From: Babylonia areolata
Lineage: Eukaryota > Mollusca > Gastropoda > Neogastropoda > Buccinidae
Assembly (NCBI RefSeq): GCF_041734735.1
Contig: NC_134891.1
Location: 13,558,578-13,622,577 of the forward strand
Direction of reading: 5' to 3'
DNA length: 64,000 bases
The translations under genes and the position numbers were made by a program. Every line of letters starts with the position of its first letter. The stretch's first letter is position 1. Shown here piece after piece: positions 33,818 to 44,259 of this stretch. The notes under the pieces were generated by a model that was given only the letters and a program-made list of their open reading frames with translations, had not been told where the DNA came from and searched no databases.

Positions 33818-36181
33818 AAACGCATGCAGAACAATAAGAGTCCAGGTACTGACGGCTTTTCTGCCGAATTTTTTAAATTCTTTTGGAAGGATCTTGGATA
33901 CTTAATTGTCAGGTCACTAAATGAAGGTTTGAAGAAAGGTGAACTGTCACAAACACAGAAAGAAGGCATAATAATTTGTATACCAAAGGGTGACAAACCA
34001 AGAGAATTTATTAAGAACTGGAGACCGATATCTTTATTAAATGTTGTTTATAAAATTGGATCTTCTTGCTTAGCAAATAGAGTTAAGTCTGTGCTGTCCT
34101 CTTTAATTAGTGATGACCAAACAGGATTTATGTCTAACAGATTTATTGGTGACAATATTAGATTAATATATGATATGATTCATTATTTAAATTCAAAGCA
34201 GTTGCCTGGTTTATTGATTTGTATAGATTTTGAAAAAGCGTTTGATACTGTTGACTTCACTTTCATGATGAAAGTGTTAAAAGCATTTGGATTTGGTCCA
34301 GTCTTCTGTAGATGGATAAGTACCTTTTATCAAAATATTAAATCAGCAGTAGTAGTAAACGGAACGGCGTCTTCTTGGTTTCCAGTAGAGAGAGGATGTC
34401 GTCAAGGTGATCCCATTTCACCCTACTTATTTCTTCTATGTGTTGAAATCCTTGGCATAATGATAAGAGAAAATAAACTGATTAAAGGTATTAATATTAA
34501 TAATACAGATCATAAAATTGCACAGTTTGCAGATGACACCCAACTGATGACCAAAGGAGATAGAATATCGTTTGAGGAGATCATAAGGACAACTGACTCG
34601 TTTAGTAGTTTTTCAGGATTATATATGAATGCAGGTAAAACTCAAGCAATATGGCTGGGTAGCAGAAAACAATGTCAAATTAGATATCTACCTCATTTAA
34701 AAATGGTATGGAACCCACCAAAATTTAAAATCTTAGGAGTGTGGTTTACTGTTGATTTAGAAGAATGTGAGGAATTAAACTATAAAGACAAAATGTCTGA
34801 AATTAGAATGTTATTTAGAATATGGATAAAAAGACCGATTACCCCTTTAGGAAGGATAGCTGTTCTCAAGTCACTGATTTTATCAAAAATAACCCAGTTA
34901 TGGATGTTTCTACCAAATCCACCTGATGAATATATTGATGAGCTGCAGAAGGCATGTTTCAAGTTTATTTGGAACAAAAAACAGGATCGAATAAGTAGAA
35001 AAACAGTAATTAAAAGTACAATATTAGGAGGATTAGGAATGTTTGACATCAAACAATTTATTAAAGGTCTTAAACTGAGCTGGATACGTAAATTAAAGTT
35101 TTCAAACCATAAATGGACAATAATAATAAAAGAAAGCAATCCAGTTATCAAAGATATTGATAGATATGGACCCTGTCTACCAACACCTAATGATAAGAAT
35201 AAGTTCTGGATCCATGTTTTCCAAGCCTACAAAGAATTTTGTCAGAAGGTCCCACTATTAAGTAGTAAAGAAGTTTTAGCAGAACCAATCTTTCTGAACC
35301 AAAATATTAAAATTGGAAGTAAGATTTTATCATACAGAAATTGGATGGAAAAGGGGGTCTGGAATATTTCTCATCTAGTGCACGGGGACAGTAGTTTCCT
35401 TTCCTATGAAGATTTTAGTCAAAAGCATGGAAATATAACAAATTTCCTTACTTTAAGTGGTTGCATAAGGTCAGTTAGAAATTATATAAAAAACCTAAAC
35501 ATTAAAATTGATAATAACACTGCTTTGCAGATGAGAAAATCATTACAAATGATATATTCAGTGAAAAAAGGAACAAAAGTTTATTATGATACTCTAGTTA
35601 AAAACAATACGACCCCTAAATGCTGTAAGAAATGGAACGATTTGTTGCAACTGAACATTAATTGGAAACAGACATTTCACAAAATACACAAAATAAGTAA
35701 TGTTAACTTAAAATGGTTTCAAATAAGATTAGTTCATAGGATTATTGCAACAAACAAATCACTGAAACAGATGAATATCTCTCATAATGATAAATGTAGC
35801 TTCTGTGGATCACATCCAGAAACCATTGAACACCTTTTTTGGAGATGTGAGATTGTGCAGAGATTTTGGACTGCTTTCCAAACTGATATTAATAACAAAT
35901 GCAATAATGTATACAATGCCCAATTATGTGAAGAATTAGTTTTATTTGGAAACTCACACACATTTGCTACAGATGACATTTTAGATTTTATTATTTTACT
36001 TGCCAAAAACTTTCTGTACAAATGCAAATTCAATAAACAACCACCACAACTCAATGCATTTAAAACACAGCTCAGATACAGATACAAAATCGAAGAACAT
36101 GCATCTTATATACTAATGAACCATCATGCTTTCCGTACAAAGTGGAACAGTTACCTTCCAATTATGGAAACTGTTACTTAA
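33818..36181 (+). CDS. LINE ORF2 reverse transcriptase, L1/Tx1-like, N-terminally truncated
   Basis: Uninterrupted for nearly 790 codons to TAA at 36179-36181. Motifs in order: NNKSPGTDGF (RT start), NWRPISLLNVVYKI, DQTGFMSNRFIGDNIR, LICIDFEKAFDTVD, VERGCRQGDPISPYLFLL, AQFADDTQLM (catalytic FADD, 34527-34540), KFKILGVWF, and the C-terminal CSFCGSHPETIEHLFWRC zinc-binding-like motif (about 35794-35850). The first residues to the left come from host DNA, so no native start exists. The endonuclease is absent through 5' truncation. The encoded enzyme would copy LINE RNA at a nicked target. The style matches the endonuclease piece at 1-415. Confidence 0.92.
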   Translation, partial: KRMQNNKSPGTDGFSAEFFKFFWKDLGYLIVRSLNEGLKKGELSQTQKEGIIICIPKGDKPREFIKNWRPISLLNVVYKIGSSCLANRVKSVLSSLISDDQTGFMSNRFIGDNIRLIYDMIHYLNSKQLPGLLICIDFEKAFDTVDFTFMMKVLKAFGFGPVFCRWISTFYQNIKSAVVVNGTASSWFPVERGCRQGDPISPYLFLLCVEILGIMIRENKLIKGININNTDHKIAQFADDTQLMTKGDRISFEEIIRTTDSFSSFSGLYMNAGKTQAIWLGSRKQCQIRYLPHLKMVWNPPKFKILGVWFTVDLEECEELNYKDKMSEIRMLFRIWIKRPITPLGRIAVLKSLILSKITQLWMFLPNPPDEYIDELQKACFKFIWNKKQDRISRKTVIKSTILGGLGMFDIKQFIKGLKLSWIRKLKFSNHKWTIIIKESNPVIKDIDRYGPCLPTPNDKNKFWIHVFQAYKEFCQKVPLLSSKEVLAEPIFLNQNIKIGSKILSYRNWMEKGVWNISHLVHGDSSFLSYEDFSQKHGNITNFLTLSGCIRSVRNYIKNLNIKIDNNTALQMRKSLQMIYSVKKGTKVYYDTLVKNNTTPKCCKKWNDLLQLNINWKQTFHKIHKISNVNLKWFQIRLVHRIIATNKSLKQMNISHNDKCSFCGSHPETIEHLFWRCEIVQRFWTAFQTDINNKCNNVYNAQLCEELVLFGNSHTFATDDILDFIILLAKNFLYKCKFNKQPPQLNAFKTQLRYRYKIEEHASYILMNHHAFRTKWNSYLPIMETVT

Positions 36182-36860
36182 TCATAATTTCACATGTTCC
36201 ATAGTTACCATTCTATATAACAGTCCTTACTTTGTACTAATATGTCTTTATTTATTTCTCAATATGTATTATTTGTTTTTTGTGTTTTTTTTTAACTTTT
36301 ATAGTTCCTGTTGTCTTTACAATGTGACCAATCACAAGTGTTCTTTTCCAATAATGCAGAAGTGGTATACTCATGATCATTATTATTATGACATTATAAT
36401 GTCACCACTCGCTTTCGCCTTACCCTAGATACCATTACTATAATAGTTGATACATTTGATGCTGTTGCTATGTCACAACTGGTCTAGGCTATTTACTATT
36501 AATGTCATCTTAAATCACCATGATTACTACAATCATTAAGATGCAAGTATTGATTGATTGAATGATTGGACAAATCTTCCTTTCTTCTTTTTATTTTTTT
36601 TTATTTATTTTTTTGTTTGTTTGTTTTTTTGTTTCTGTGTGTGTGTGTGTTTGTTTATTTGCTTGTTGTTGTTGTTATTGCTGTTGATGTTGTTGTTACA
36701 GATTTGTTTTGCCTTGCTATAGCCTGTTTTGTTTTATTTTGTCTTATCTATCTCTCTGTAGTGGAAGATGCTACTGTTCGTTTTATACGGTTTGGTTCAT
36801 ACTATTCTCTGTATTGTATACATGTTTTTGGAAAATTAAAAAAAAAGTTTAAAAAAAAAA
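33818..36860 (+). mobile_element. L1/Tx1-like LINE, 5'-truncated, with 18-bp target duplication
   Basis: The insertion is bounded by the perfect direct repeat AACTTAGAGGTGCCACTT at 33800-33817 and 36861-36878 and ends in an A-rich tail (36837-36860). The ORF2 remnant is open from the truncation point to its stop. A 3' UTR of about 650 bp follows, with T-rich and GTTGTT tracts (36560-36700). The perfect duplication, poly(A) tail and open frame show a recent target-primed insertion. The A count at the junction makes the duplication length uncertain by one or two bases. It interrupts DIRS fossil 2. Confidence 0.95.
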
Positions 36861-38095
36861 AACTTAGAGGTGCCACTTCGGACACACATGCCCTTCATTC
36901 CTTCCAAGTTTGTAAGGCACCCCTTCTTCCCTCCCTTGCCTACACCAACCCTTGGTTTGCACCACTGTGGTTGTGACAACAGCTCCACACGGGCCCTACA
37001 TCCGAGCTAGTCCTCCCATGAATGGGTGTCTGCCTTTGCCTTCCAAGTTTTAGCGGACCCGAAAACTACCCACTGGGCAAGAGACAATCACCCTAAGTCC
37101 ATCTCTTCCACTTCTCACTAGTAGCCGAAGGCCTGGGTAATAATTGTTTTCCTCTATACTTGGGAGAAAGGCATATTGATGAGGACAGATGCGTCTCACA
37201 AAGCACAACGAACTGGTCATTAGCCACAGAGGCGTACCTTTCTGCCCACTCATACCAGCACGGCTGTTGGCCCCGCTCCATCCCAGGACTTAGTGCGCAC
37301 CACACACAGCGAAAGGCCTGTCATGGATCCGGTCCCCTTTCTCACTAAAGAACCTTAAGTGAAAATTTTCCCCATGGAAACCCTCTTCCATTAGGAATTC
37401 CACCATAGAATGAGACTCAATGACCTCGAGGCACATGAAGTGCACTCCCACAGCCTGATCCAACCCAGCCATTGACTGCTGACAACTTTCTGCAGGTTGC
37501 TCCAACATGCCACACTCAGGTAGAGAAGCCACCAAGCCTTCTGTATGCCCCTTCGTGATGGTACCTACCTGGGCAATTACACAGCCTTGTCCCAGAGACA
37601 CCAGGGACCTCAAGTCTCTTGTTGCCAAATGTCCACCATTCTATGCATTGGCAACATGCCAGTGCTGTTTTTTGGCAGCAACAAAAAAGTGGCGGGGGGA
37701 GCGCCCATCGCCTGTCTGCTCGCATGGAGGAGCTCTACAGATCTGGCTGTCACGCCTAAGGCAAGCCCACATGGTGGGCTACCTCTGTGTCATGCCATAG
37801 TTTCCTTCAAACACATATATCACTTCCACTATCGGGCCCACAACCGATGTGAAATCATCAGATCAAGCCACATGTGCACCTCTTTACATTGACACTCAAC
37901 TGCGCTCAAGTGAGACAACCCTATAGGGTACGTGTTTCCTTCCCTTTGATTGGAAGGGCTCTCAAGAAAGTGTGGATTCAACACACTGACCCGATCCTCT
38001 TTGCGCTACATTTATCAGCACAGCTGTGGTCCACAGACCTCTCCCACAATACAGCTGAGGGCCTCAGTATTCTTTGCCCGCACCAATGTCCTTAG

Positions 38096-38398
38096 GTGAC
38101 ACAGTACACCCTATCTCTGAGCCCCATCGCCCCTGGCGAGTGGTGTCGCCAGCTCACCCACTCAAGCTCAGACCCCTTAGCGCATGCCCCCTCAGCCAGA
38201 GCTCACGAAGTCAGAGCATGGTCCTCTTCCCTTGCCTTTGCCCACTCAGCACGGCGACAAGACATGGAGGCTGCTTGCTGGAAAAACTCTGCCACCTTCA
38301 TTGAATTCTACTTGAGGGATGTCTATTGCTTTAGGAATGATGGCTCAAGAGGCGTTGCCTCTGCGGTGGTCACACAACAGGCCATCGCAGCACACTGA
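38096..38398 (+). pseudogene. DIRS fossil 2, tyrosine recombinase C-terminal part
   Basis: Contains RAHEVRAWSSSLAF, then MEAACWKNSATFIEFYLRDV and a GVASAVVTQQAIAAH end. This is the pattern of the DIRS tyrosine recombinase C-terminus, including the H-x-x-R box and the tyrosine of FYLRDV. The upstream part (37500-38090) is too decayed to read with confidence. Confidence 0.75.
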
Positions 38399-38438
38399 CA
38401 AGAGAACAGACGAACCCTCCACCTTGTCATGCCATTCT

Positions 38439-38527
38439 GCACTAGTGGGTCACGGTTAAGTATGTGTAATTAAAAGGAAATTTTCTTCCTAAAATTATGT
38501 TTACGTAACATACTTACCGTGACCCAC
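38439..38527. repeat. DIRS fossil 2, internal complementary region
   Basis: The left half 'gtcacggttaagtatgtgta' is the complement of the left outer terminus. The right half 'ggaaattttcttcctaaaat' onward is the complement of the right outer terminus. Together they equal the circular junction of the two ends, as required by the DIRS replication model. Confidence 0.85.
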
Positions 38528-38593
38528 ATTTAAGACCCTCCCGTTCCTCCCCGCTTTCTGTTCTCCCTGCACGCTGTGCTGGTTGCGGTGAAT

Positions 38594-38798
38594 TGCCGTA
38601 AAAAGAGGGCGCTAGTCAGGGGGGCAAAGGGGAGGTAACCTACTTCAGGAGGTTATCAGCCATAGCTACTTTCGTTTTCTCCGCATAGGCAGGTAGTACT
38701 TTGCACAGGACAGGAATCAGACCCCTGCCAGAGTCTGCACTAGTGGGTCACAGTAAGTATGTTACTTAAACGTAATTTTAGGAAGAAAATTTCCTTTT
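38594..38798. repeat. DIRS fossil 2, right inverted terminal repeat
   Basis: Reverse-complement match to 30858-31040 plus about 30 extra outer bases ('aattttaggaagaaaatttc'). Identity by eye is about 85-90 percent. Confidence 0.85.
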
Positions 38799-39854
38799 AG
38801 CATGGAGATTGCAGCAGACATCACATAACTGCGCGTGTTCCTCACAGCTGGGGTGGGTGAGCGCAGGCTCGCTGACCAAAGATGGCTGACTAGGGAGTGG
38901 GGGTGCGGGAGGGTGGAAGGAGGGAGGGTGGCGCGGTGTGGGCGCGACCTCAAAGACTTCACTTTGGACAGAGCGGGAAGGGAGATAAGAAAAAGAAGGG
39001 GTTGGGGGTGGGGGGAGGGGGTGTGAAGGGATGGGGATGGAAGGGGACCAGAGTGTGGGTGGTGGGTCAGACTGCTGGAACACTATAACATAGTACCTGT
39101 AGTTTTTAGTTTTTATGATCCAGTGACAGAGACAATTAGGGTGTGTGACAATCACAGATTTCAAATGAGTGAAGCAGACAAGCAACACTGGTAATGAAGT
39201 GATTATCATTCAGTGTCAACATTGAAAATCAGCTTTGTATCTTATAAGTGATATTGATAATGATTATATTTATAATGATAATACATTGTACATATATGGT
39301 GCAAACTCCCTTCCAATACTTTAGGGAGAAGAGACTGCCCATTATACATTAGATCATGTAATTATATGTGCAATGTATAAAATATTGGTTAAAACTGATC
39401 AGGCTGCGTGAATTTGAGGTTCTGTAGTTTTAGTTTATTATATTATAAAGAGAATTTTCTCAAAATGTGTGTGGTGAAAGAGGGATGCGTATATCATACT
39501 AACTATATTTGTGTGTGTGAGGGGTGGGTGGGTGCACCAAATAAAACCAAACTTGATTCAAACTATCAGTTCAGTCAGTCTTGAGCAGCCAAGACAGGAC
39601 AGTCAGTCTTAATCTCACGCACAGTCCTGCTGTAGCCTAAAGAATATGAATGCAAAATTCACAGATCAAGGTTCCCAGTAGTACTACAAGAGATAGCAGC
39701 AGTCCTCCCATATTGGCAAGTACTGTACTGACAGCTTCAATCAACCAGAATAGCCGTAACACAAAAATTGCAGTGCATCATGATAGGTTTTGGGGATGGA
39801 GGTCGCTGAAAAGGAAAATTGTTGTTGGGTGGCTTTTAACTCTTTCTATACTAA
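38799..39854. other. Intron spacer, G-rich then AT-rich
   Basis: G-rich at 38880-39070 (many GGG and GGGG blocks on +), then AT-rich. No gene or element that I recognise. Confidence 0.4.
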
Positions 39855-39916
39855 GGTACGCTATAGCGTACCTCATGTGCACAACGCTTCGTTACTGTGG
39901 TATGCTATAACGTACC
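39855..39916. repeat. Pair of 18-bp palindromes
   Basis: GGTACGCTATAGCGTACC (39855-39872) is a perfect palindrome, and GGTATGCTATAACGTACC (39899-39916) is its near copy, 44 bp on. Just left is 'ttaactctttctatacta' (39837-39854), which resembles a piggyBac end (TTAACCCTTTC). The pair may be the subterminal part of a non-autonomous piggyBac-like element whose other end is not seen. Confidence 0.6.
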
Positions 39917-40029
39917 GCGAGTTTAAAAATTTGTAGTTCATAGGTTATCAGTTTTGTGCGAAACTAAATGGCATAGCTCTGTTCTACAGTCACCCAAAAG
40001 TGCACCTGTACTTTTATTGTGGCTGAAAA

Positions 40030-40400
40030 TGCCTTTGTTTGAGTACAATGACTGGAATACAGTGACTGGAATACCCTCCCTGCTGAGACTGTCCAGTCTC
40101 CCTCCTTGGACACCTTCATCCCCAAGGTATCCAGATCACAGTAAACACTGAACCCCTCTGCCTTTTTTTCTCTCAGTGGTACGGCAATTTGCGGGCCTGC
40201 GGCTTCACTTAGGTTGCTACAGGGCCTTGGACCTGAAGGCCTGAATGCAGCTCTGCATGCAGTTGCGCCTTTACCATTAGGGCCAAAATTCTTTTCCCTC
40301 CTTTATTCTCTTTCCCTCTCCACGCTCTCCTCCCCATATGTCAATAATAGCCGGACTTACAGCTGATGGACATTGCAGGAAGAAGAAGAAGAAGAATACA
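40030..40400 (+). mobile_element. LINE 3' end with (GAA)n tail
   Basis: The last coding residues (EYNDWN..., then SLDTF-like in another frame, at 40040-40130) are followed by a 3' UTR containing 'gcgggcctgcggcttcactt' and 'ttgcgcctttaccatt', and a tail of GAA repeats (40380-40397). The 'WN-LP-E--SPSLDTF' arrangement is typical of CR1/L2-type LINE C-termini. It is a short, 5'-truncated fragment. Confidence 0.65.
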
Positions 40401-41181
40401 TGCGAGCATACAGTCACCCTTCTGGCTCGCTTGCTCGACAAGATGGCGTCTTTGTCAACTTCGGCAAGTACTGTGGCTCAAAGTCAAATGTAAACTGAAT
40501 CTATAGTGGATATCCACTGTGCATATGCATTTGCCCATTCAATTGCGACAATTAGGAAGTGTCTATGGTTACAGTGGTAAAATTTCTGTTATATGAGAAA
40601 CACTCACCCCCTCTTGTCAGTTGTGAAAAACACATTTTTTTCAAAATATGATAATTCAGTCAATAATTGAGTGCTTTGAAACTTTGTGAAATGGTAGTCC
40701 AGTCTATTTTTTATATTATCACAAAATTGCACCACTGTATGTAATTGCATTCTTTAAAAAAAAATTATTTATTTATTTTTTAAAGATATTTTTCTTGTAA
40801 TATAAACAAATGGCCAGTACAGAGAGTATAATGAAAGCAGTCATCCCGCAGTATAGCATGAGTTAAGGCAGGGCTAGATGCTGCTTTTGGTCTGCTGCAT
40901 TTTTGCTAACACTGAAAAGGATTGCTGGGAGAGATAGTAATCGGGAGGCAGGGCGTATATGGAGTGAAGGGGAAGAGGTCTAAAGGGAGGGAGTAGGTAG
41001 GCAGCAGGAAGGAGCATGGTGTGGTGTGGGGATCACAGATCTGTACCAACATACACATTTTCTGAAGTGATGTGAAGGAGGCACAGTTTTCATACATTTG
41101 TTTGGAAAATTCATTATAATTTAAATTGTGAAATGTGTAAGAGAGCAGAAGGAAGATCTTATTTACTACATTCATCTGCAA

Positions 41182-41208
41182 TTACTAGAAGTTAGAAACT
41201 TCTAGTAA
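41182..41208. repeat. Perfect 12-bp hairpin
   Basis: TTACTAGAAGTT - aga - AACTTCTAGTAA, a perfect stem with a 3-base loop in AT-rich intron DNA. No U-run follows and no function can be assigned. Confidence 0.8.
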
Positions 41209-41309
41209 ATAAGTTCTTTTTCGTCAGTGTGGTGGCCTGTGATATTACTGAATCTGATTAAGAAGTGAGTGTCCATGGTTTTGAGTCACATATATACCTG
41301 GACTAGGAT

Positions 41310-41480
41310 TTTTACAAGACCATAAGTGGTGGTCTTGGTGCTAGTCATTTGGATGGGAAAATAAACTGAGGCCCATGTGCAACATACACTTACCACATGA
41401 AACAAGAACCCCAGGCAGGAAAAGGGTTGTCCACGGTAAAAAAAATAAAATTTCTTAACTGAATTTTCTAGTGTGTTTCT
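41310..41480 (+). mobile_element. Degenerate SINE fragment (family S1)
   Basis: Shares with the S1 SINE at 54414-55625: 'ggtggtcttggtgctagtca', 'tttggatggga', 'gtgcaacatacactta' and 'ggaaaagggttgtcc', in the same order as 'tttggatgagac', 'gtgcagcatgcactta' and 'aaaagggttg' there. The tRNA-like head is missing. Confidence 0.65.
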
Positions 41481-42214
41481 GTCGTACATAACACTACTCC
41501 CCCCAACCCCCATGAAAAAAAAAGTCAGATACCACATTTGTGGTAATTTCTTTGTATGTGGCCACTATAGCCTTAGGTAAAACAAAATATCTGAATGAGA
41601 ACAAGAACTTTGTGAACAACAGATGCAATTCTGAGAATATTGTAGCATACCTTTTTATATGTATGAAACACCAAAGAATTTGAGCTATGGAGAATAAAGT
41701 GTTGGCTGGAAGTTGAGGAAAAGATGCTGTAGGGTGTTGTGTTATATATATATATAAGTGTATATATCATAATAAGTGATATGCATTAGTGAAAGGCTTT
41801 CCGTGAGAACCAGATTTGTACCTGCTTCTCAGACTTACTCATCCTTTAGGAAAGGTCTGTTGTGGCAAATTACCTGTTCCTTTAGTGTGGCCCTGCCATG
41901 CCAGGAAGTCTTTGTTTCTTAGTCCCCACCCCCACCCCCCACCCCCCCTTGTACACAAGGTTATATATTTCACTTTAATGTTGACATTTCACAACATCAG
42001 TATGATTCAACATTCAGTGAGCAAACGTTTTGGTATATCAATGAATATCTCAAGAATCAACTTGAGAGGTACAAGGGTTATTTATTTATTTTTTTCCAAC
42101 TGTAAGAAAATGAAACAAAAGCAAAACCAACAAAACTGTCTAATGATTGTGTGTTGTGTGTAAAAAGTGAGTAAGTAACTAATGGACAGATGATATTTGT
42201 CCTTCGGATTGGAA

Positions 42215-43478
42215 GATGACCATGGCTTAAAAAATCAGATGGAAGATTGGTAGCTGTGAGTCCAGAGGTGACTGATGAGGCCAGTCCAGGCCCTGAAGGC
42301 TCACCCATATGTGGGACACAGGTCAGTGGATGTTGTCATGGCAGTGGATGCTGCTTGGGCCTTGTGCACAGCACACTTTCATTGTACCTCAGTGATGCAC
42401 CTGGCTTCAGCTGCATGGGCTCCTGTGGTGATCTTGTTGATGTCGATGCCCAGGTCTTTGAAGGACGCTTTGAGGTAGTTTTTGTAGTGTTTCTTCTGCT
42501 CTCCAGCTGAGTGCTTGCCCTGACACAGTTCTCTGTACATCAGTTGCTTAGGCAGTGGACTGTCTGTCATTCTGACCACATGTCCAGCCCACTTGGCATT
42601 GGCTTTCAGCAGGAGGGTGTAGACGCTGCAGAGGTCAGCTCGTTCCAGGACTTCTGTGTCGGGGACTTTGTCCTACCACCTGATGTTGAGGAGTCTGCAG
42701 AGACAGCTCAGGTGGAAGCAGTTGAGCTGTTTGGCGTGTTTGCTGTAGACAGTCCAGGTCTCGTTGGCGTAAAGGAGGATGGTAAGGACCACTGCACAGA
42801 AGACCTTCAGCTTGGTGGTAGCACTGCGTCCTTTTCGCTCCCAGACATTCTCACAAAGTCTCCTAAAGGCCACGCTGGCTTTGGCGATCCTTGACCTCAG
42901 CGTCTATGTTCACTGTGCAAGAGAGCATGAGGTAGGTGAAGTTGTCAACTGCCTGGAGGTTCTGCCCCTTCACTGTGATGCACGGCCCCTGGTATGACTT
43001 TCCGGGGGCAGGCTGGTATGTAACTTCGGTCTTTTTGGTGCTGATAGTGAGACTGAAGTTGTTGCAGGCTTGTGAAAAGCAATCCATTTCACACTGCATT
43101 TTCTGCTGTTTTCTGGAATTGAGTGCACAGTCATCAGCAAGCAAGAAGTCTCTGATGACATTCTCTTTCACCTTTGTAACAGCCTGAAGGCGCCTGAGGT
43201 TGAACAATCTCCCGTCAGTCCTGTACCTGACGTGGATTCCTTCTTTGTAGTCACGGAAGGCATCTGTCAGCATGGCAGAGAGTATCATACTGAACAGAGT
43301 CGGGGCAAGAACACAGCTTTGTTTGATGCCGTTTTTTACTGGAAGACCTCTGACTTGTTTCTGTCATCCAGAACTTTCACCATCATGCTGTCATGGACCT
43401 GCTGTACGATTGCGATGAACTTGCTTGGGCAGCCAAACTTCTGCATGATCTTTCAACAAGCCTTCTCTGCTGACCCCT
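42215..43478 (-). mobile_element. LINE 3' fragment, family X copy 2
   Basis: On the complement from 43478: KFGCPSKFIAIVQQVHDSMM, PVKNGIKQSCVLAPTLF, LLADDCAL (RT catalytic motif with LADD), TISTKKTEV, LLYANETWTVYSKHAKQLNC, IRWQDKVPDTEVLERA and a C2H2-like end near 42300. One base is missing between SEVF and PVKNG (about 43340), and other frameshifts follow, so it is dead. It is less decayed than copy 1 and retains the second half of RT. The 5' truncation point touches the start of the Jockey LINE at 43479. Confidence 0.85.
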
Positions 43479-44259
43479 CCCGAAACCTGGTGTTCCCTTG
43501 ACCCCCTCCTGGGGGGTCACTACTTTGTCGTGGTCGGGAGGCTTAGTGGCCAGTGATCGAGCGAGCTATGTCGGTGGGGGCATCATTGCTTCTGGGGGTT
43601 ACTGCTCTAGTCCCAGGTCTTAATTGACAGCCTACATAGCCATTGTAGCTGTTCAGGCTGAATAAGTGGTGGTTTTCGTACTGATGCCCCTGATAGGGCT
43701 TCCCATGCCGAACAGGTCATGAGTGAGGCCCAAACTAAAAATGACCCACTGTCCCTTTCGCTATTCTCTATTCGTCTTTTACCGCCTCTTTTCTGTCCTC
43801 AGCTCCCCATCAAGCCTTCTTTCCACATTCTTTTTTCTCTGCGGCCTTCTTCAGGCCCGCCGTGTTTTCCATGCGGCGCGACCTGTGATGGAGGGGAATG
43901 AGATCCTGGGGATTGAGAGAGCACGCTGCTCTCAAACACATCCTTTGGCTCGGACCTCTCCTAAGACAGGCGGCACACATTGGCCGTGTGTGTCAATCGG
44001 CTACCCCTTCGTGGGGCTGGGTCAAGACTGGCAGTTTGGAGGGCTAATGAGGATAACCCCCGTAGTGCTCGGTTCTCTGTCCCCGGGAGCTGGGCATGAT
44101 CGGGGGGGGGGGGGGGGAGACCGCATTGGAACTAAACTGTTAGTCGTATATCCCTCCCGAAACCTGGAGGGGTCAAGCTGGTGTTCCCTTGACCCTGGCC
44201 CCTAAGTTGGACCCCATGGTGGGTAGGTAAGGGAGAGTGAATTTACAATTATTAAAACC

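Larger units (their letters stand above)
30858..38798 (+). mobile_element. DIRS-like retrotransposon fossil 2 with inverted termini and internal complementary region
   Basis: Terminal repeats are inverted: left 30858-31040, right 38594-38798. An internal complementary region (38439-38527) matches the outer ends of both termini joined to each other, the hallmark of DIRS elements, which replicate through a circle. Coding parts on + are a proline-rich gag-like start (31139-31537), further gag-like remnants to about 32600, and the tyrosine recombinase C-terminus (about 38150-38398) with HEVRA, WKNSATFIEFYLRDV and VVTQQA. Most of the RT/RNase H is missing or unrecognisable. The internal sequence is broken in many places. 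A LINE (33818-36860) is inserted. AT-rich DNA at 32900-33640 does not look like DIRS and may be another insertion. Confidence 0.85.
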
